A stretch of DNA of 64,000 nt from NCBI RefSeq assembly GCF_036759925.1, contig NZ_JAPKIB010000002.1, positions 62,001 to 126,000 of the forward strand, written 5' to 3'. Within the stretch, counting starts at the first letter, position 1; every line of letters starts with the position of its first letter. The notes beneath the pieces are model-generated. The model saw only the letters and a program-made list of their open reading frames with translations. It searched no databases and was not told where the DNA came from. Shown here piece after piece: positions 1-8,056 of the stretch. Position numbers and translations under genes: made by a program. Source of the stretch: Kluyvera sp036759925. Lineage in GTDB: Bacteria > Pseudomonadota > Gammaproteobacteria > Enterobacterales > Enterobacteriaceae.

Positions 1-542
1 ATGACTACCGCTTCCTGGAAGAACTGTCGCGTAAAGTCGGCTCTCACTTCCATGCGCTGGACCGCAACACGCTGTACACCGCGAACCGCGATATCAGCTA
101 CTACACCGTGCACGAATCCTTTATCGCCACCATCCCGCTGGTCTTCTGCGAAGCCGAAAAAATGGATCCGGCAACTGAATTCCTCAAGGTGATGATGATC
201 GATGAACCCGCTATTCTGGATAAAGCGATTGCCCGTATCCCGCCAGAAGTCAAAGAGAAATACACCGTGCTGAAAAGCTCGCCGTACTTCCTCGAAATCC
301 TCGATAAGCGCGTGAACAAAGGTACCGGCGTGAAGTCGCTGGCCGATGTGCTGGGCATCAAGGCGGAAGAGGTGATGGCTATCGGTGACCAGGAAAACGA
401 CATTGCGATGATTGAATACGCGGGTGTTGGCGTGGCGATGGATAACGCGATTCCGGCGGTGAAAGAGGCGGCGAACTTCGTCACTAAATCAAACCTGGAA
501 GACGGCGTTGCCTGGGCGATTGAAAAATACGTCCTGTCCTGA
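1..542 (+). CDS. yidA: HAD-superfamily sugar phosphatase YidA, 3' part
   Basis: This is the 3' part of a Cof-type HAD hydrolase; the start lies outside the window and reading begins at base 3. About 179 residues remain of the usual 270 or so. The motif GDQENDIAM near bases 382-408 is the GDxxxD acidic motif IV that binds Mg2+ in HAD phosphatases, and the C-terminus matches E. coli YidA as I remember it. In E. coli the enzyme dephosphorylates sugar phosphates and similar small molecules in the cytosol. The stop is TGA at 540-542. A GC-rich hairpin lies just downstream. Confidence 0.93.
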   Translation, partial: DYRFLEELSRKVGSHFHALDRNTLYTANRDISYYTVHESFIATIPLVFCEAEKMDPATEFLKVMMIDEPAILDKAIARIPPEVKEKYTVLKSSPYFLEILDKRVNKGTGVKSLADVLGIKAEEVMAIGDQENDIAMIEYAGVGVAMDNAIPAVKEAANFVTKSNLEDGVAWAIEKYVLS

Positions 543-552
543 TTTTCCCGTT

Positions 553-570
553 GCCCGGCATCGTCCGGGC
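553..570. terminator. GC hairpin after yidA
   Basis: GCCCGG (553-558) pairs with CCGGGC (565-570) around a six-base loop, 11 bases after the yidA stop. No T-run follows on either strand, so if it ends transcription it is a weak or factor-assisted terminator. Confidence 0.4.
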
Positions 571-713
571 ACTAACCTTAAGATTGTTTGCAAACTTGTT
601 ATTGTATTATCAGGTGTGAAACCGCACGGAAGTCCCCGCAATGAATACGTAATTTATTTACTCTCCCCCCTCTTTTATCTCCGGGCAAACCTGCCTGCAC
701 ATACGCTTCATTT

Positions 714-1745
714 ATGATCAAAAAACGCATCCGTCTGGTGCTGATGATGTCATCCTGTACGGTTTTTCAGGCCTGGGCTGCGACGGATTCTGACTCGACG
801 TTGACACCGCTTTATGGCTATCAGGATGATAGTCAGGCCACCCCTTTGCCTGCGCAACCTACGGCTGCTGCGCCGGAAGAAAGTCACTCCGTTTTACCCT
901 TCTTAGGCGACGAAGCGCGTAAGCGTGGTTATGCGCTGCCATTACCGTTTGGCGTGAATATTAACTACATGAATATCCGGCAGAATATTGATGTAGATAG
1001 TATCAATTTTAACGGACTGTCTCTGAAAGGCCATTCGCTAGATAACGCCTTTAAAATCAACGTGGGCAATACCCGCGAAAGAAGCAAAACCGAAACGGTA
1101 AAGCTGGATGCCTGGCTGCTGCCGTTTATGAACGTGTATGGCCTGGTAGGGTATACCGACGGGCATTCCGTTTCGCAGATTGGTGTTGATGTGCTTGGAC
1201 CAAATGGACACTCAATTCCACTGTTGCCAAAGTATAAAAACCAGCTGCAGAACCTGGCCTTCCAGCTCGATTTTAAAGGTACCACCTACGGCATCGGCAC
1301 CACGCTGGTCGGCGGCGTCGGCAACTGGTTTACCGCCTTCGACGCCAACTATACCCAGACGCAGTTCGATATTCTGGATGGCAGCATCAACGCGTTCACT
1401 ATTTCTCCGCGTATTGGCTATCGTTTTAACACGCCGGGCATCGATACCCTGCATCTGCCTTCCGGCAAGTTGAACCTGTGGGTGGGCAGTATGTACCAGG
1501 ATGTGCAGCAGGAATTTAAAGGCAGCCTGAGCGATCTCACTATGCCGTCTGCGGCGCTTCAGAAAATGGTGACTGCTGCAAACCATGATGGTAAAGGCCG
1601 CTTCGACGTCAAACAGCATCTGCAGTCCCCCTGGAACGTGCTGGTAGGCGCACAGTATGAACTGACCCGCAACTTCAACGTCACCACCGAAATTGGTTTT
1701 GCCGACCGCAACAGCTTCTTTGTGGCAGGAGAGTATCGCTTTTGA
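714..1745 (+). CDS. Putative outer-membrane beta-barrel protein, first gene of a three-gene operon
   Basis: I cannot name a characterised family for this 343-residue protein. It has a Sec signal peptide (MIKKRIRLVLMM..., likely cut after AWA near residue 23). The rest is rich in alternating polar and aromatic beta-strand segments with Gly/Asn turns, and it ends in EYRF; a terminal Phe is the usual BAM recognition signal of outer-membrane barrels. Little Shine-Dalgarno signal precedes ATG 714, so the start is the least certain part. It overlaps the next gene by four bases, inside TTGA, and the two are very probably translationally coupled. The neighbours suggest an envelope role. Function unknown. 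Confidence 0.7.
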   Translation: MIKKRIRLVLMMSSCTVFQAWAATDSDSTLTPLYGYQDDSQATPLPAQPTAAAPEESHSVLPFLGDEARKRGYALPLPFGVNINYMNIRQNIDVDSINFNGLSLKGHSLDNAFKINVGNTRERSKTETVKLDAWLLPFMNVYGLVGYTDGHSVSQIGVDVLGPNGHSIPLLPKYKNQLQNLAFQLDFKGTTYGIGTTLVGGVGNWFTAFDANYTQTQFDILDGSINAFTISPRIGYRFNTPGIDTLHLPSGKLNLWVGSMYQDVQQEFKGSLSDLTMPSAALQKMVTAANHDGKGRFDVKQHLQSPWNVLVGAQYELTRNFNVTTEIGFADRNSFFVAGEYRF

Positions 1746-2872
1746 TACGCCTCGCGCTGCTCCTGTCTTTTTGCCTGTTTGCCGGACAAGTTCAGTCGGC
1801 GTTGCCGACCCGCGAGCAGGTTGACGGCTGGCTGAAAACGCTCGGGGCTAGCGATAACTTTGATGCCAGCAAAGGCATTGATTGGGGCGTGATGCCGGGG
1901 CCATTTTATACCCCTGAACTGGGGCTTGGCGTGGGCACGGCGGTGGTGGGGATGTATCGTCCTGACCCCAACGATACGGTCAGTCAAAACTCAACGCTGA
2001 CGCTCAGCGGCTACTTTAGCTCGACGGGTGCATTTGGCATTACGATGCAGAATTATGCCTTTTTCGCCGACGATCGCTGGCGTTTCTTTCTGGATGGCTC
2101 TCTGACGGATACCCCGACCTACTACTGGGGACAGGGCTTCAGCGCAGGCGATAAAGACAGTCAGAAAGAGCAGTACACGGCCCAGGCTCTCGACCTTCGC
2201 CCGACGCTGTTCCACCGGCTGGCGCCGAACGTCTATCTGGGGATCGGCTGGTCGCTGAATGCCCAGCATGCGACGCAAATAGACGATAACGATCCGCCAA
2301 AAATTAACGAAACCGCCCAGGGCGCGTCGGTGTTGAGCTCCGGCAGCAGCGTTGATCTCAGCTGGGACGACCGCGACTTTGTCCCTAACCCGCGCAAAGG
2401 GCAGTACGCCGATCTCCGCTACACCCGCTTTACGCCAGATGTCGGCAGCGACACTCGCTTTGATGAATACCAATTGCACTACAGCCGCTACCACTCGCTG
2501 GACGACAACAATGTGCTGGCGTGGGAGATGGATGGCGCGTTTACCCAGGGCGACGTTCCCTGGACGATGATGCCGCTGCTCGGCAGCAATCAGCGGATGC
2601 GCGGCTACTATGAAGGCCGCTACCGGGATAAAAACGCCGTCAGCGGTCAACTGGAGTATCGCCGCAAGCTCGATTGGCGGCATGGCGTTGTGGGCTGGTT
2701 GGGGGCGGGGACCATGGGGCCATCGTTCCACGCGCTGGACGATGGACGCTGGCTACCCTCGGCGGGTGTTGGCTATCGTTTTGAGTTCAAGCCCCGGGTG
2801 AATGTCCGTCTGGATTACGGTATTGGCAAAGGTAGTAGTGGTTTTTACTTTCAGGTAGGAGAAGCATTTTGA
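1742..2872 (+). CDS. BamA/TamA-like (surface antigen D15) outer-membrane protein
   Basis: This 376-residue protein starts with TTG at 1742, chosen because AGGAGAG (1727-1733) sits eight bases upstream and a clean signal peptide follows (LIRLALLLSFCLFAGQVQSA). There is no room for POTRA domains; nearly all of it looks like a BamA/TamA-type C-terminal barrel, with many Asp/Arg-Tyr strand pairs, and it ends in GEAF with the terminal Phe expected of such barrels. Its start overlaps the previous stop, and its own stop overlaps the next start in the same TTGA arrangement. It could be a transport or assembly barrel for its operon partners. That is inference only. Confidence 0.75.
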   Translation: MIRLALLLSFCLFAGQVQSALPTREQVDGWLKTLGASDNFDASKGIDWGVMPGPFYTPELGLGVGTAVVGMYRPDPNDTVSQNSTLTLSGYFSSTGAFGITMQNYAFFADDRWRFFLDGSLTDTPTYYWGQGFSAGDKDSQKEQYTAQALDLRPTLFHRLAPNVYLGIGWSLNAQHATQIDDNDPPKINETAQGASVLSSGSSVDLSWDDRDFVPNPRKGQYADLRYTRFTPDVGSDTRFDEYQLHYSRYHSLDDNNVLAWEMDGAFTQGDVPWTMMPLLGSNQRMRGYYEGRYRDKNAVSGQLEYRRKLDWRHGVVGWLGAGTMGPSFHALDDGRWLPSAGVGYRFEFKPRVNVRLDYGIGKGSSGFYFQVGEAF

Positions 2873-3996
2873 AGCAGTGGGTGAAAACAATAACGCTGCT
2901 GGCGCTGTGCGCCGCGACGCAGGTCCACGCCGCGCTGCCGGTGGCGCTGGATTTAGGCACTCAGGCCACTTCAAAGGCCAGCAGCGCCTGGCCCGCCATG
3001 CCGCCGCAGCCGCTGCCCAAAGGGCTCCGTCCGTGCTGCGCTTTTGGCTACAACCTGCACGCAGAGCTGCTGGGCATGCCGGTACCGTTTTACCAGTTGG
3101 ATAACGTGGCCTATGCCAGCCATCTTGGGCAGCATCAGTACAACGATAAGATGCTGGCGGGTCTGGAGAATCTGACGGGCTTGAGCAGCGAGAATAACGG
3201 CATTCTCTACACGACCCGTGGCGGCTTTATTGATACCGCCCATGTCCGTGATACGGCGGACATGACGGTCTATATTTTTAGCCAGCTTCTGCCGCGGCTG
3301 GGGCAGGCGTTTACGCTCGATCTGGAGAGCGAGCTGGCGCAGCGCCGACTGGCCTTTACGGCTTTTACTCCTCCCACCGATCCCGCTGAGCGTTACACGC
3401 TGGCCGCCTGGCTTGCGGCGCATCTGGCCTATCAGGTCGCGGAGTGGCACGAAATTGCGCAGTGGTACGGTTTTGAATCCGTTCCCGGTTTTTCGGAGGG
3501 GGTTTCTGCCTTTTCGCCGGAAGATCTCTACTCAAACCTGCTCGGCGCGCGCTTAGCCGTCTCGCTGATCCTCGACGGGCAGACCGTTTCCCAGGGCGTC
3601 TACAATGCGGCGATGGGCACGGCGCTCAGCCAGGCGCTCATGCATCTGGGCGCTCAACCCCCCGCGATGACCCGCTTCCATTTCGATATGCTGGACGGCC
3701 GCTGGTGGAACAGCCAGCGTCGTGTCCCGGAGAAATATCTGGTGCTGCATCGTAACTTCCAGATGGGCGACAATCGCCTGCCAACGCGTGTACCGGGTGA
3801 GCAGAGCGCGCCGCAGCGTCTCACGCTGCCGCATCGTTGGCAGGGCGTCAACCTGGCCGACCTTGGGCAATTGCAGCTATGGCCGGGCGTGTCTATGAAG
3901 CAGCTTCCGCCACCGGCGCGTTATTACACTGCGGAGGATTTTCCGACGCTGGCGGCCAGCGCGCAGCAGGCAGATAACAGCGTCCAGAAGCACTAA
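2869..3996 (+). CDS. DUF4056-type exported protein
   Basis: The 375-residue product has a signal peptide (MKQWVKTITLLALCAATQVHA, cut before ALP). It carries features I associate with DUF4056: a paired cysteine RPCCAFGYN (Cys56-Cys57), TRGGFIDxAHVRDTAD (about residues 116-131), WHEIAQWYG (193-201) and a serine-rich SAFSPEDLYSNLLG (213-226). The conserved His and Glu residues could hold a metal or form an active site, but no activity is known to me. The start is TTG at 2869 behind AGGAGA (2857-2862), overlapping the upstream stop as TTGA. It lacks a lipobox, so it is probably periplasmic. It converges on cbrA with one base between the stops. Confidence 0.75.
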   Translation: MKQWVKTITLLALCAATQVHAALPVALDLGTQATSKASSAWPAMPPQPLPKGLRPCCAFGYNLHAELLGMPVPFYQLDNVAYASHLGQHQYNDKMLAGLENLTGLSSENNGILYTTRGGFIDTAHVRDTADMTVYIFSQLLPRLGQAFTLDLESELAQRRLAFTAFTPPTDPAERYTLAAWLAAHLAYQVAEWHEIAQWYGFESVPGFSEGVSAFSPEDLYSNLLGARLAVSLILDGQTVSQGVYNAAMGTALSQALMHLGAQPPAMTRFHFDMLDGRWWNSQRRVPEKYLVLHRNFQMGDNRLPTRVPGEQSAPQRLTLPHRWQGVNLADLGQLQLWPGVSMKQLPPPARYYTAEDFPTLAASAQQADNSVQKH

Positions 3997-3997
3997 C

Positions 3998-5059
3998 TTA
4001 CCTGGCTTCATGGATGTGGGAAACGCCACTTTTCATTAAGCCAACGCGAAGCAAAGGTGTGGTTAATAATCGACTCTTGAGTATTTTGCCATACAGCTTC
4101 CTTCGCAAATGACGTGTTGCGCGCTGATAATGGGCGTTCGGCGCTGAGGTTGACTGTAGTAGTACGTGAGACAGTAAGTCAGCGCTGTCGAGTGCATAGC
4201 TAATGCCCTCAAGTGAACTGGCGCTGATAAACCCCGCCGCTTCACCAATCAGAAAAGCATTCCCGTGACCGCACACAAAATCCTTCCAGCGTGAAGGGAA
4301 TAGCACCGTACACTTCTCACTTTTCAGCGGTTCGCCGAACTGAAAATCAAATGTGGTCATTTTTGCTTTCAGCGCCTCAAAGCGTGCCTGCCCATCTTTC
4401 ATTGGGTAGGCGCCGCCAAAGATAAAATAACCATCTTTGCTGATGCTCCACGAGTAGCAGTCTGTGACTTTATTATCAAAAATGCATGAGTAGAATGGCG
4501 ACGCATGTTTTTCGGTAAACCACTGCTGGATGGCGACATATTTGCGAATTCGGTGTTGCGGATACAGATAGCGGCGCACCAGTGAATTTGCACCGTCGGC
4601 ACCAACCAGATAGCGGGCGGTAATTTGCTGTTCTTCTCCATTGGCGTGGAATATCACGTACCATTTCCCCTCATCGCGCCAGATTTTCCGGCACAGGCTG
4701 TCGTGATAAACCTGAACATCATCAGGAATGAGCGATTTCATCCATAAATCAAAAGCATGCCGATTAATGTTTACGTAGCTGCGCTGGTAATTTCTCTGCA
4801 GATTAGCATTGGCCTCTATCGTTTTGACGCTAAAGATTTGCGGGTTGGCAATGATATCGATGGGGAGCGTCATGCCATCGCGAATGAACGAACGCTGAGC
4901 ATCAGGGGCCAATAGTCCGCCGCAGGGTTTAGTGAAGCCCTCGTTTCCATCCTGATGTTTTTTATCCAGCGCGATGATCCGCATTTTCCCGCTTAATCGC
5001 CTGGCCAGCGTGGCTCCTGCGGGACCGAGTCCGATAATTGCTACATCAAAATGTTCCAT
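3998..5059 (-). CDS. cbrA: FAD-dependent oxidoreductase CbrA (colicin M resistance)
   Basis: This 353-residue protein is in the geranylgeranyl-reductase-like FAD family. The N-terminal Rossmann motif IIGLGPAGA (about residues 8-16) binds the FAD ADP moiety, and a second FAD motif, VGADGANSLVRR, lies near residue 150. It matches E. coli CbrA (YidS, 354 aa) in sequence and position, divergent from yidR. In E. coli, CreBC-driven cbrA expression raises tolerance to colicin M, and a role in modifying a lipid or isoprenoid is suspected but unproved. AGGCG precedes ATG 5059. A CreB-type direct repeat lies upstream at 5107-5122. Confidence 0.9.
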   Translation of the reverse strand: MEHFDVAIIGLGPAGATLARRLSGKMRIIALDKKHQDGNEGFTKPCGGLLAPDAQRSFIRDGMTLPIDIIANPQIFSVKTIEANANLQRNYQRSYVNINRHAFDLWMKSLIPDDVQVYHDSLCRKIWRDEGKWYVIFHANGEEQQITARYLVGADGANSLVRRYLYPQHRIRKYVAIQQWFTEKHASPFYSCIFDNKVTDCYSWSISKDGYFIFGGAYPMKDGQARFEALKAKMTTFDFQFGEPLKSEKCTVLFPSRWKDFVCGHGNAFLIGEAAGFISASSLEGISYALDSADLLSHVLLQSTSAPNAHYQRATRHLRRKLYGKILKSRLLTTPLLRVGLMKSGVSHIHEAR

Positions 5060-5106
5060 TTTTATCGCCTGTAATAAGTGAGATGGCGATACGTTAAAAC
5101 CTGTCA

Positions 5107-5122
5107 GTGAAGTCCTTGTGAA
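5107..5122 (-). promoter_or_regulatory. cre-tag (CreB binding site) upstream of cbrA
   Basis: On the minus strand this reads TTCAC-N6-TTCAC, an exact match to the published CreB recognition repeat. It begins 48 bases upstream of the cbrA start and points towards it. cbrA is an established member of the CreBC regulon in E. coli, so the site is very likely functional here. It also lies 39 bases before yidR. Confidence 0.85.
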
Positions 5123-5160
5123 GTATGATTGTGGTCACCGTTCTTGACGAGATTGCCCCT

Positions 5161-6387
5161 ATGAAACAAATCACCTCTGCGCCACGTCATCATCAGCTTA
5201 CCAATACTCGAACCTGGACGCCGGACAGCCAGTGGCTGGTCTTCGACGTTCGCCCATCTGGCGCCTCGTTTACCGGTGAAACCATTGAACGCGTGAACGT
5301 ACATAGCGGTGATGTTGAGGTGATTTATCGTGCGAGTGAAGGCGCGCACGTCGGCGTGGTCACGGTGCACCCGTCTGAAGCGCGATACGTGTTTATCCAC
5401 GGCCCAGAAAACCCGGATGCCCAGTGGCAGTACGATTTTCACCATCGCCGCGGCGTGGTCACCTCGCTGGGGAAAACCCAAAACCTGGATGCGATGGATA
5501 TCACCTCTCCCTATACCCCAGGCGCGCTACGCGGCGGCAGCCACGTTCACGTCTACAGCCCTTGCGGGCAGTACGTCAGTTTTACCTACAACGATCACGT
5601 GATGCACGAATACCACCCGGCGTTGGATCAGCGCAACGTGGGCGTGGCGGCGCCCTATGGCCCGGTAACTCCGAATGGCCAGCATCCGCGTGAATACGGC
5701 GGCAGTCACTGGTGCGTGCTGGTGAGCCAGACGACGGCGCAACCGCAGCCCGGCAGCGATGAGATCAATCGGGCCTATGAAGAGGGCTGGGTTGGCTCTT
5801 CCGCGCTGGCTTTTATCGGCGATACCGTTTCGCTTACCGGTGAAAAAGTGCCGGAGCTGTTTCTGGTTACGCTACCGTGCGATGAAGCTGGATGGAAACA
5901 GGCGGGTAGCGCGCCGCTATCCGGAACGGCGACAACACTGCCTGCGCCGCCCGCAGGCGTTCGCCAGCAGCGGCTGACCTTTACCCATCAACGTGCTTAT
6001 CCTGGGCTGGTGAACGTGCCGCGTCACTGGGTGCGAAGTCATCCGCAGGGGACGCAAATTGCATTTCTGATGCGCGATGATCGCGGCGTAGTGCAGCTAT
6101 GGCTTATTTCGCCAGAAGGCGGCGAACCGCGCCAGCTGACACGCAATGCGTCGGATATCCAGTCGGCGTTCAATTGGCATCCGTCGGGAAACGAGCTGGG
6201 CTTCGTGCTGGAAGGGCGTATCGCGATGTGCGATGTCGCGTCTGGCGCGGTGACCTTTTTAACGGCGGATCACGCAAACCCACCGTCGGCGGACGCGGTG
6301 GTCTTCTCGCCTGACGGCCAGTATATTGCCTGGATGGAAGAGGTGGCTGGCTTCCGCCAGCTATGGATAACCGAAACCCACCGCTGA
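5161..6387 (+). CDS. yidR: TolB-like beta-propeller protein YidR
   Basis: The 408-residue product closely matches E. coli YidR: N-terminus MKQITSAPRHH, then WTPDSQWLVFDVRPSG, and repeated WHPSG or FSPDGQ propeller blades towards the C-terminus (for example FNWHPSGNELGF and VFSPDGQYIAW). It has no signal peptide, so it should be cytoplasmic. ATG 5161 was chosen by homology; an in-frame ATG at 5125 would add 12 residues overlapping the cre-tag region. The gene is divergent from cbrA and convergent with yidQ, with one base between the stops. Its biochemical role is unknown in E. coli as well. Confidence 0.9.
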   Translation: MKQITSAPRHHQLTNTRTWTPDSQWLVFDVRPSGASFTGETIERVNVHSGDVEVIYRASEGAHVGVVTVHPSEARYVFIHGPENPDAQWQYDFHHRRGVVTSLGKTQNLDAMDITSPYTPGALRGGSHVHVYSPCGQYVSFTYNDHVMHEYHPALDQRNVGVAAPYGPVTPNGQHPREYGGSHWCVLVSQTTAQPQPGSDEINRAYEEGWVGSSALAFIGDTVSLTGEKVPELFLVTLPCDEAGWKQAGSAPLSGTATTLPAPPAGVRQQRLTFTHQRAYPGLVNVPRHWVRSHPQGTQIAFLMRDDRGVVQLWLISPEGGEPRQLTRNASDIQSAFNWHPSGNELGFVLEGRIAMCDVASGAVTFLTADHANPPSADAVVFSPDGQYIAWMEEVAGFRQLWITETHR

Positions 6388-6388
6388 G

Positions 6389-6706
6389 TCAGGGGGCGGG
6401 TGGAATGACCGAATTGGTCGCCAGCGTCTCCTGCTCGCTCTTTTCCACGCGGGAGCGAACGGAGCTGTCCTTACGGAAGAAGTCCCATGGCAGCAGCACT
6501 GTGTCCATGACCGCGGTAAACGGCATATCGATGGCGACCAGCGATTTGGCGACCCAGCCGCTGTCATCGTCGCCCAGCATCGCGGCACTCGCTCGGGTAC
6601 CCGGGTAGGTTCCCTCTTTACCGCCGGTATGTGACATCATGCTGGAACACCCTCCTGATAAGAAGATCCCCCCAACCAGCACGGTTTTAAGCAGAACATT
6701 TTTCAT
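6389..6706 (-). CDS. yidQ: YceK/YidQ-family (DUF1375) lipoprotein
   Basis: This small lipoprotein has 105 residues, with a signal peptide ending FLSGG-Cys20. The Cys would be lipidated, although the -3 residue is Ser rather than the commoner Leu. The mature part has the conserved YidQ segments SHTGGKEGTYPGTRAS, DMPFTAVMDTVLLPWDFFRKDSS and VIPPAP. The family sits in the envelope and its function is unknown. Its stop lies one base from the yidR stop, so the two mRNAs converge. The region upstream of its start also holds the ibpA promoter on the other strand. Confidence 0.88.
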   Translation of the reverse strand: MKNVLLKTVLVGGIFLSGGCSSMMSHTGGKEGTYPGTRASAAMLGDDDSGWVAKSLVAIDMPFTAVMDTVLLPWDFFRKDSSVRSRVEKSEQETLATNSVIPPAP

Positions 6707-6882
6707 AGTGAGTTCTTCTAGTCACGGGCATAAAACAGCCCTTCTTCGGGTTATATCGACCCATTGCCAAAATAGGAAGTACCAGTTTGCCGCTCTGTGG
6801 CGGTTGTCGCACTTTGGCCTTTTGTGCCATAACCCAGTCTAAGCGCTCTGGGGGAAAGTGCAAAAAAAGTAAGACATGAGGA

Positions 6883-6910
6883 CTTGAAAATGGTTCTTTT
6901 CGCCACACTT
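6883..6910 (+). promoter_or_regulatory. Sigma32 heat-shock promoter of ibpAB
   Basis: CTTGAAA (6883-6889) is a perfect sigma32 -35 element. Thirteen bases later CCACACTT (6903-6910) serves as a reasonable -10 (consensus CCCCATnT). This puts the transcript start near 6917, about 100 bases before ibpA. ibpAB is a classic sigma32 target. The rest of 6707-6882 shows no supportable gene. Confidence 0.8.
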
Positions 6911-6916
6911 TATAGG

Positions 6917-7017
6917 TGTAGCCAAGAGGAACACGCCTTCGGGGTGTTTAGGCTTCAACAACCTGTCCATGATGGAAGGTGATTAATTTCTCGCTGATTT
7001 TCAGGAGCTATTTAACT
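6917..7017 (+). ncRNA. ROSE-like RNA thermometer in the ibpA 5' UTR
   Basis: The ibpA leader holds a hairpin with a TTCG loop (about 6930-6949, AACACGCC TTCG GGGTGTT). Next to the start codon, TCGCTGATTTTC sits directly before the Shine-Dalgarno AGGAGC. This is the ROSE arrangement, in which a U(U/C)GCU motif pairs with the ribosome-binding site at low temperature and opens on heating. E. coli ibpA is known to be controlled this way. The fold itself is inferred by eye. Confidence 0.8.
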
Positions 7018-7431
7018 ATGCGTAACTTTGACTTATCCCCGCTATACCGTTCAGCCATTGGTTTTGATCGTCTGTTCAACCTGTTAGAAAACAATCAAAC
7101 GCAAAGCAACGGCGGCTACCCTCCGTACAACGTTGAACTGGTTGATGAAAACCACTATCGCATCGCGATTGCCGTGGCCGGTTTTGCGGAAAGCGAGCTG
7201 GAAATCACCGCGCAGGACAACATGCTGGTGGTAAAAGGCGCGCACGCCGCAGAGCAAAAAGAACGTACCTATCTCTATCAAGGCATCGCCGAGCGTAACT
7301 TTGAGCGCAAATTCCAGCTTGCGGAGCACATCCACGTGCGTGGCGCAAACCTGGTGAACGGCCTGCTGTATATCGAACTGGAACGCGTTATTCCAGACGC
7401 GGATAAACCGCGCCGTATCGAAATTAATTAA
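7018..7431 (+). CDS. ibpA: Small heat-shock protein IbpA
   Basis: This 137-residue small heat-shock protein has the same length as E. coli IbpA and starts MRNFDLSPLYRSAIGFDRLF. The central alpha-crystallin domain runs from about residue 37 (PPYNVELVDENHYRIAIAV) to residue 125, and a C-terminal tail follows. IbpA binds unfolding proteins with IbpB and holds them for ClpB/DnaK rescue. ATG 7018 is set by homology and by AGGAG about ten bases upstream. It is read from a sigma32 promoter through a thermometer leader, and ibpB follows after about 100 bases. Confidence 0.97.
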   Translation: MRNFDLSPLYRSAIGFDRLFNLLENNQTQSNGGYPPYNVELVDENHYRIAIAVAGFAESELEITAQDNMLVVKGAHAAEQKERTYLYQGIAERNFERKFQLAEHIHVRGANLVNGLLYIELERVIPDADKPRRIEIN

Positions 7432-7438
7432 TTTTGCT

Positions 7439-7456
7439 GGGCCGCCCGTGCGGCCC
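7439..7456 (+). other. ibpA-ibpB intergenic hairpin
   Basis: GGGCCGC (7439-7445) pairs with GCGGCCC (7450-7456) around a four-base loop just after the ibpA stop. There is no T-run, so it probably stabilises the ibpA 3' end or marks an mRNA processing point rather than ending transcription. Confidence 0.5.
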
Positions 7457-7532
7457 CGTTAGCTAAACACTCAATCGGCTTGCCGTCAGGGAGCCGGAAA
7501 GTACTTACTCGCTTCTTAGAAGGAGAAACACA

Positions 7533-7961
7533 ATGCGTAACTACGATTTATCCCCACTGCTGCGTCAATGGATCGGTTTTGACAAACTGGCGAACGCGCT
7601 GCAAAGCACCAGTGAAGGCCAGACCTTCCCACCGTACAACATCGAAAAAAGCGACGATAACCACTATCGCATTACCTTAGCGTTAGCCGGGTTCCGTCAG
7701 GAAGATCTGGATATTCAGCTCGAAGGCACGCGCCTGACCGTAAAAGGCACGCCAGAGCCGCAGGAAAAAGAGACCAAATGGCTGCATCAGGGGCTGGTTA
7801 CCCAGGCCTTTAGCCTGAGCTTCACTCTGGCAGAAAATATGGAAGTCGCCGGTGCGACCTTTACCAACGGCCTGCTGCATATCGACCTTACCCGCAACGA
7901 GCCGGAAGCCATCGCGCCACAGCGCATCGCCATTAGCGAGCGCCCAGCGCTGAATAGTTAA
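7533..7961 (+). CDS. ibpB: Small heat-shock protein IbpB
   Basis: The product has 142 residues, as in E. coli, and begins MRNYDLSPLLRQWIGFDKL. It shares the alpha-crystallin core with IbpA (PPYNIEKSDDNHYRITLALAGF, then the second half to about residue 125) and ends with an Ile-x-Ile type motif (RIAIS). It works with IbpA as a holdase on aggregating proteins. AAGGAG (7520-7525) lies seven bases before ATG 7533. The upstream CTTCTT can pair with this Shine-Dalgarno, consistent with the reported heat-sensitive leader of ibpB. A strong terminator follows. Confidence 0.97.
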   Translation: MRNYDLSPLLRQWIGFDKLANALQSTSEGQTFPPYNIEKSDDNHYRITLALAGFRQEDLDIQLEGTRLTVKGTPEPQEKETKWLHQGLVTQAFSLSFTLAENMEVAGATFTNGLLHIDLTRNEPEAIAPQRIAISERPALNS

Positions 7962-7976
7962 CAGAATTGCCCAATT

Positions 7977-8002
7977 AGCCCCGAGAAATCGGGGCTTTTT
8001 TT
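7977..8002 (+). terminator. Rho-independent terminator of ibpAB
   Basis: AGCCCCGA (7977-7984) and TCGGGGCT (7989-7996) form a perfect eight-base stem with loop GAAA, followed by a run of T. It ends the ibpAB operon. Confidence 0.95.
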
Positions 8003-8056
8003 GCGAGTAAGGGCATGTTTTGCCCCCTTGCTGCAACGGGTGTTTAAGTTTAAAAA

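Noticed and set aside
588..610. TTGCAA...TATTAT as promoter of the outer-membrane operon
   Set aside because: The spacing is only 11 bases. TATTAT may still be a -10, but no suitable -35 was found.
1212..1987. Minus-strand frames opposite the outer-membrane operon
   Set aside because: They are antisense to genes with clear signal peptides and ribosome sites, and their composition is that of shadow frames.
6639..6908. Small open frames on both strands over the yidQ-ibpA spacer
   Set aside because: They overlap the sigma32 promoter and yidQ start region, lack ribosome sites and resemble no protein family.
8003..8056. LexA box before the dinD relic
   Set aside because: No CTGT-N8-ACAG pattern could be found, only a short hairpin and A-rich sequence.
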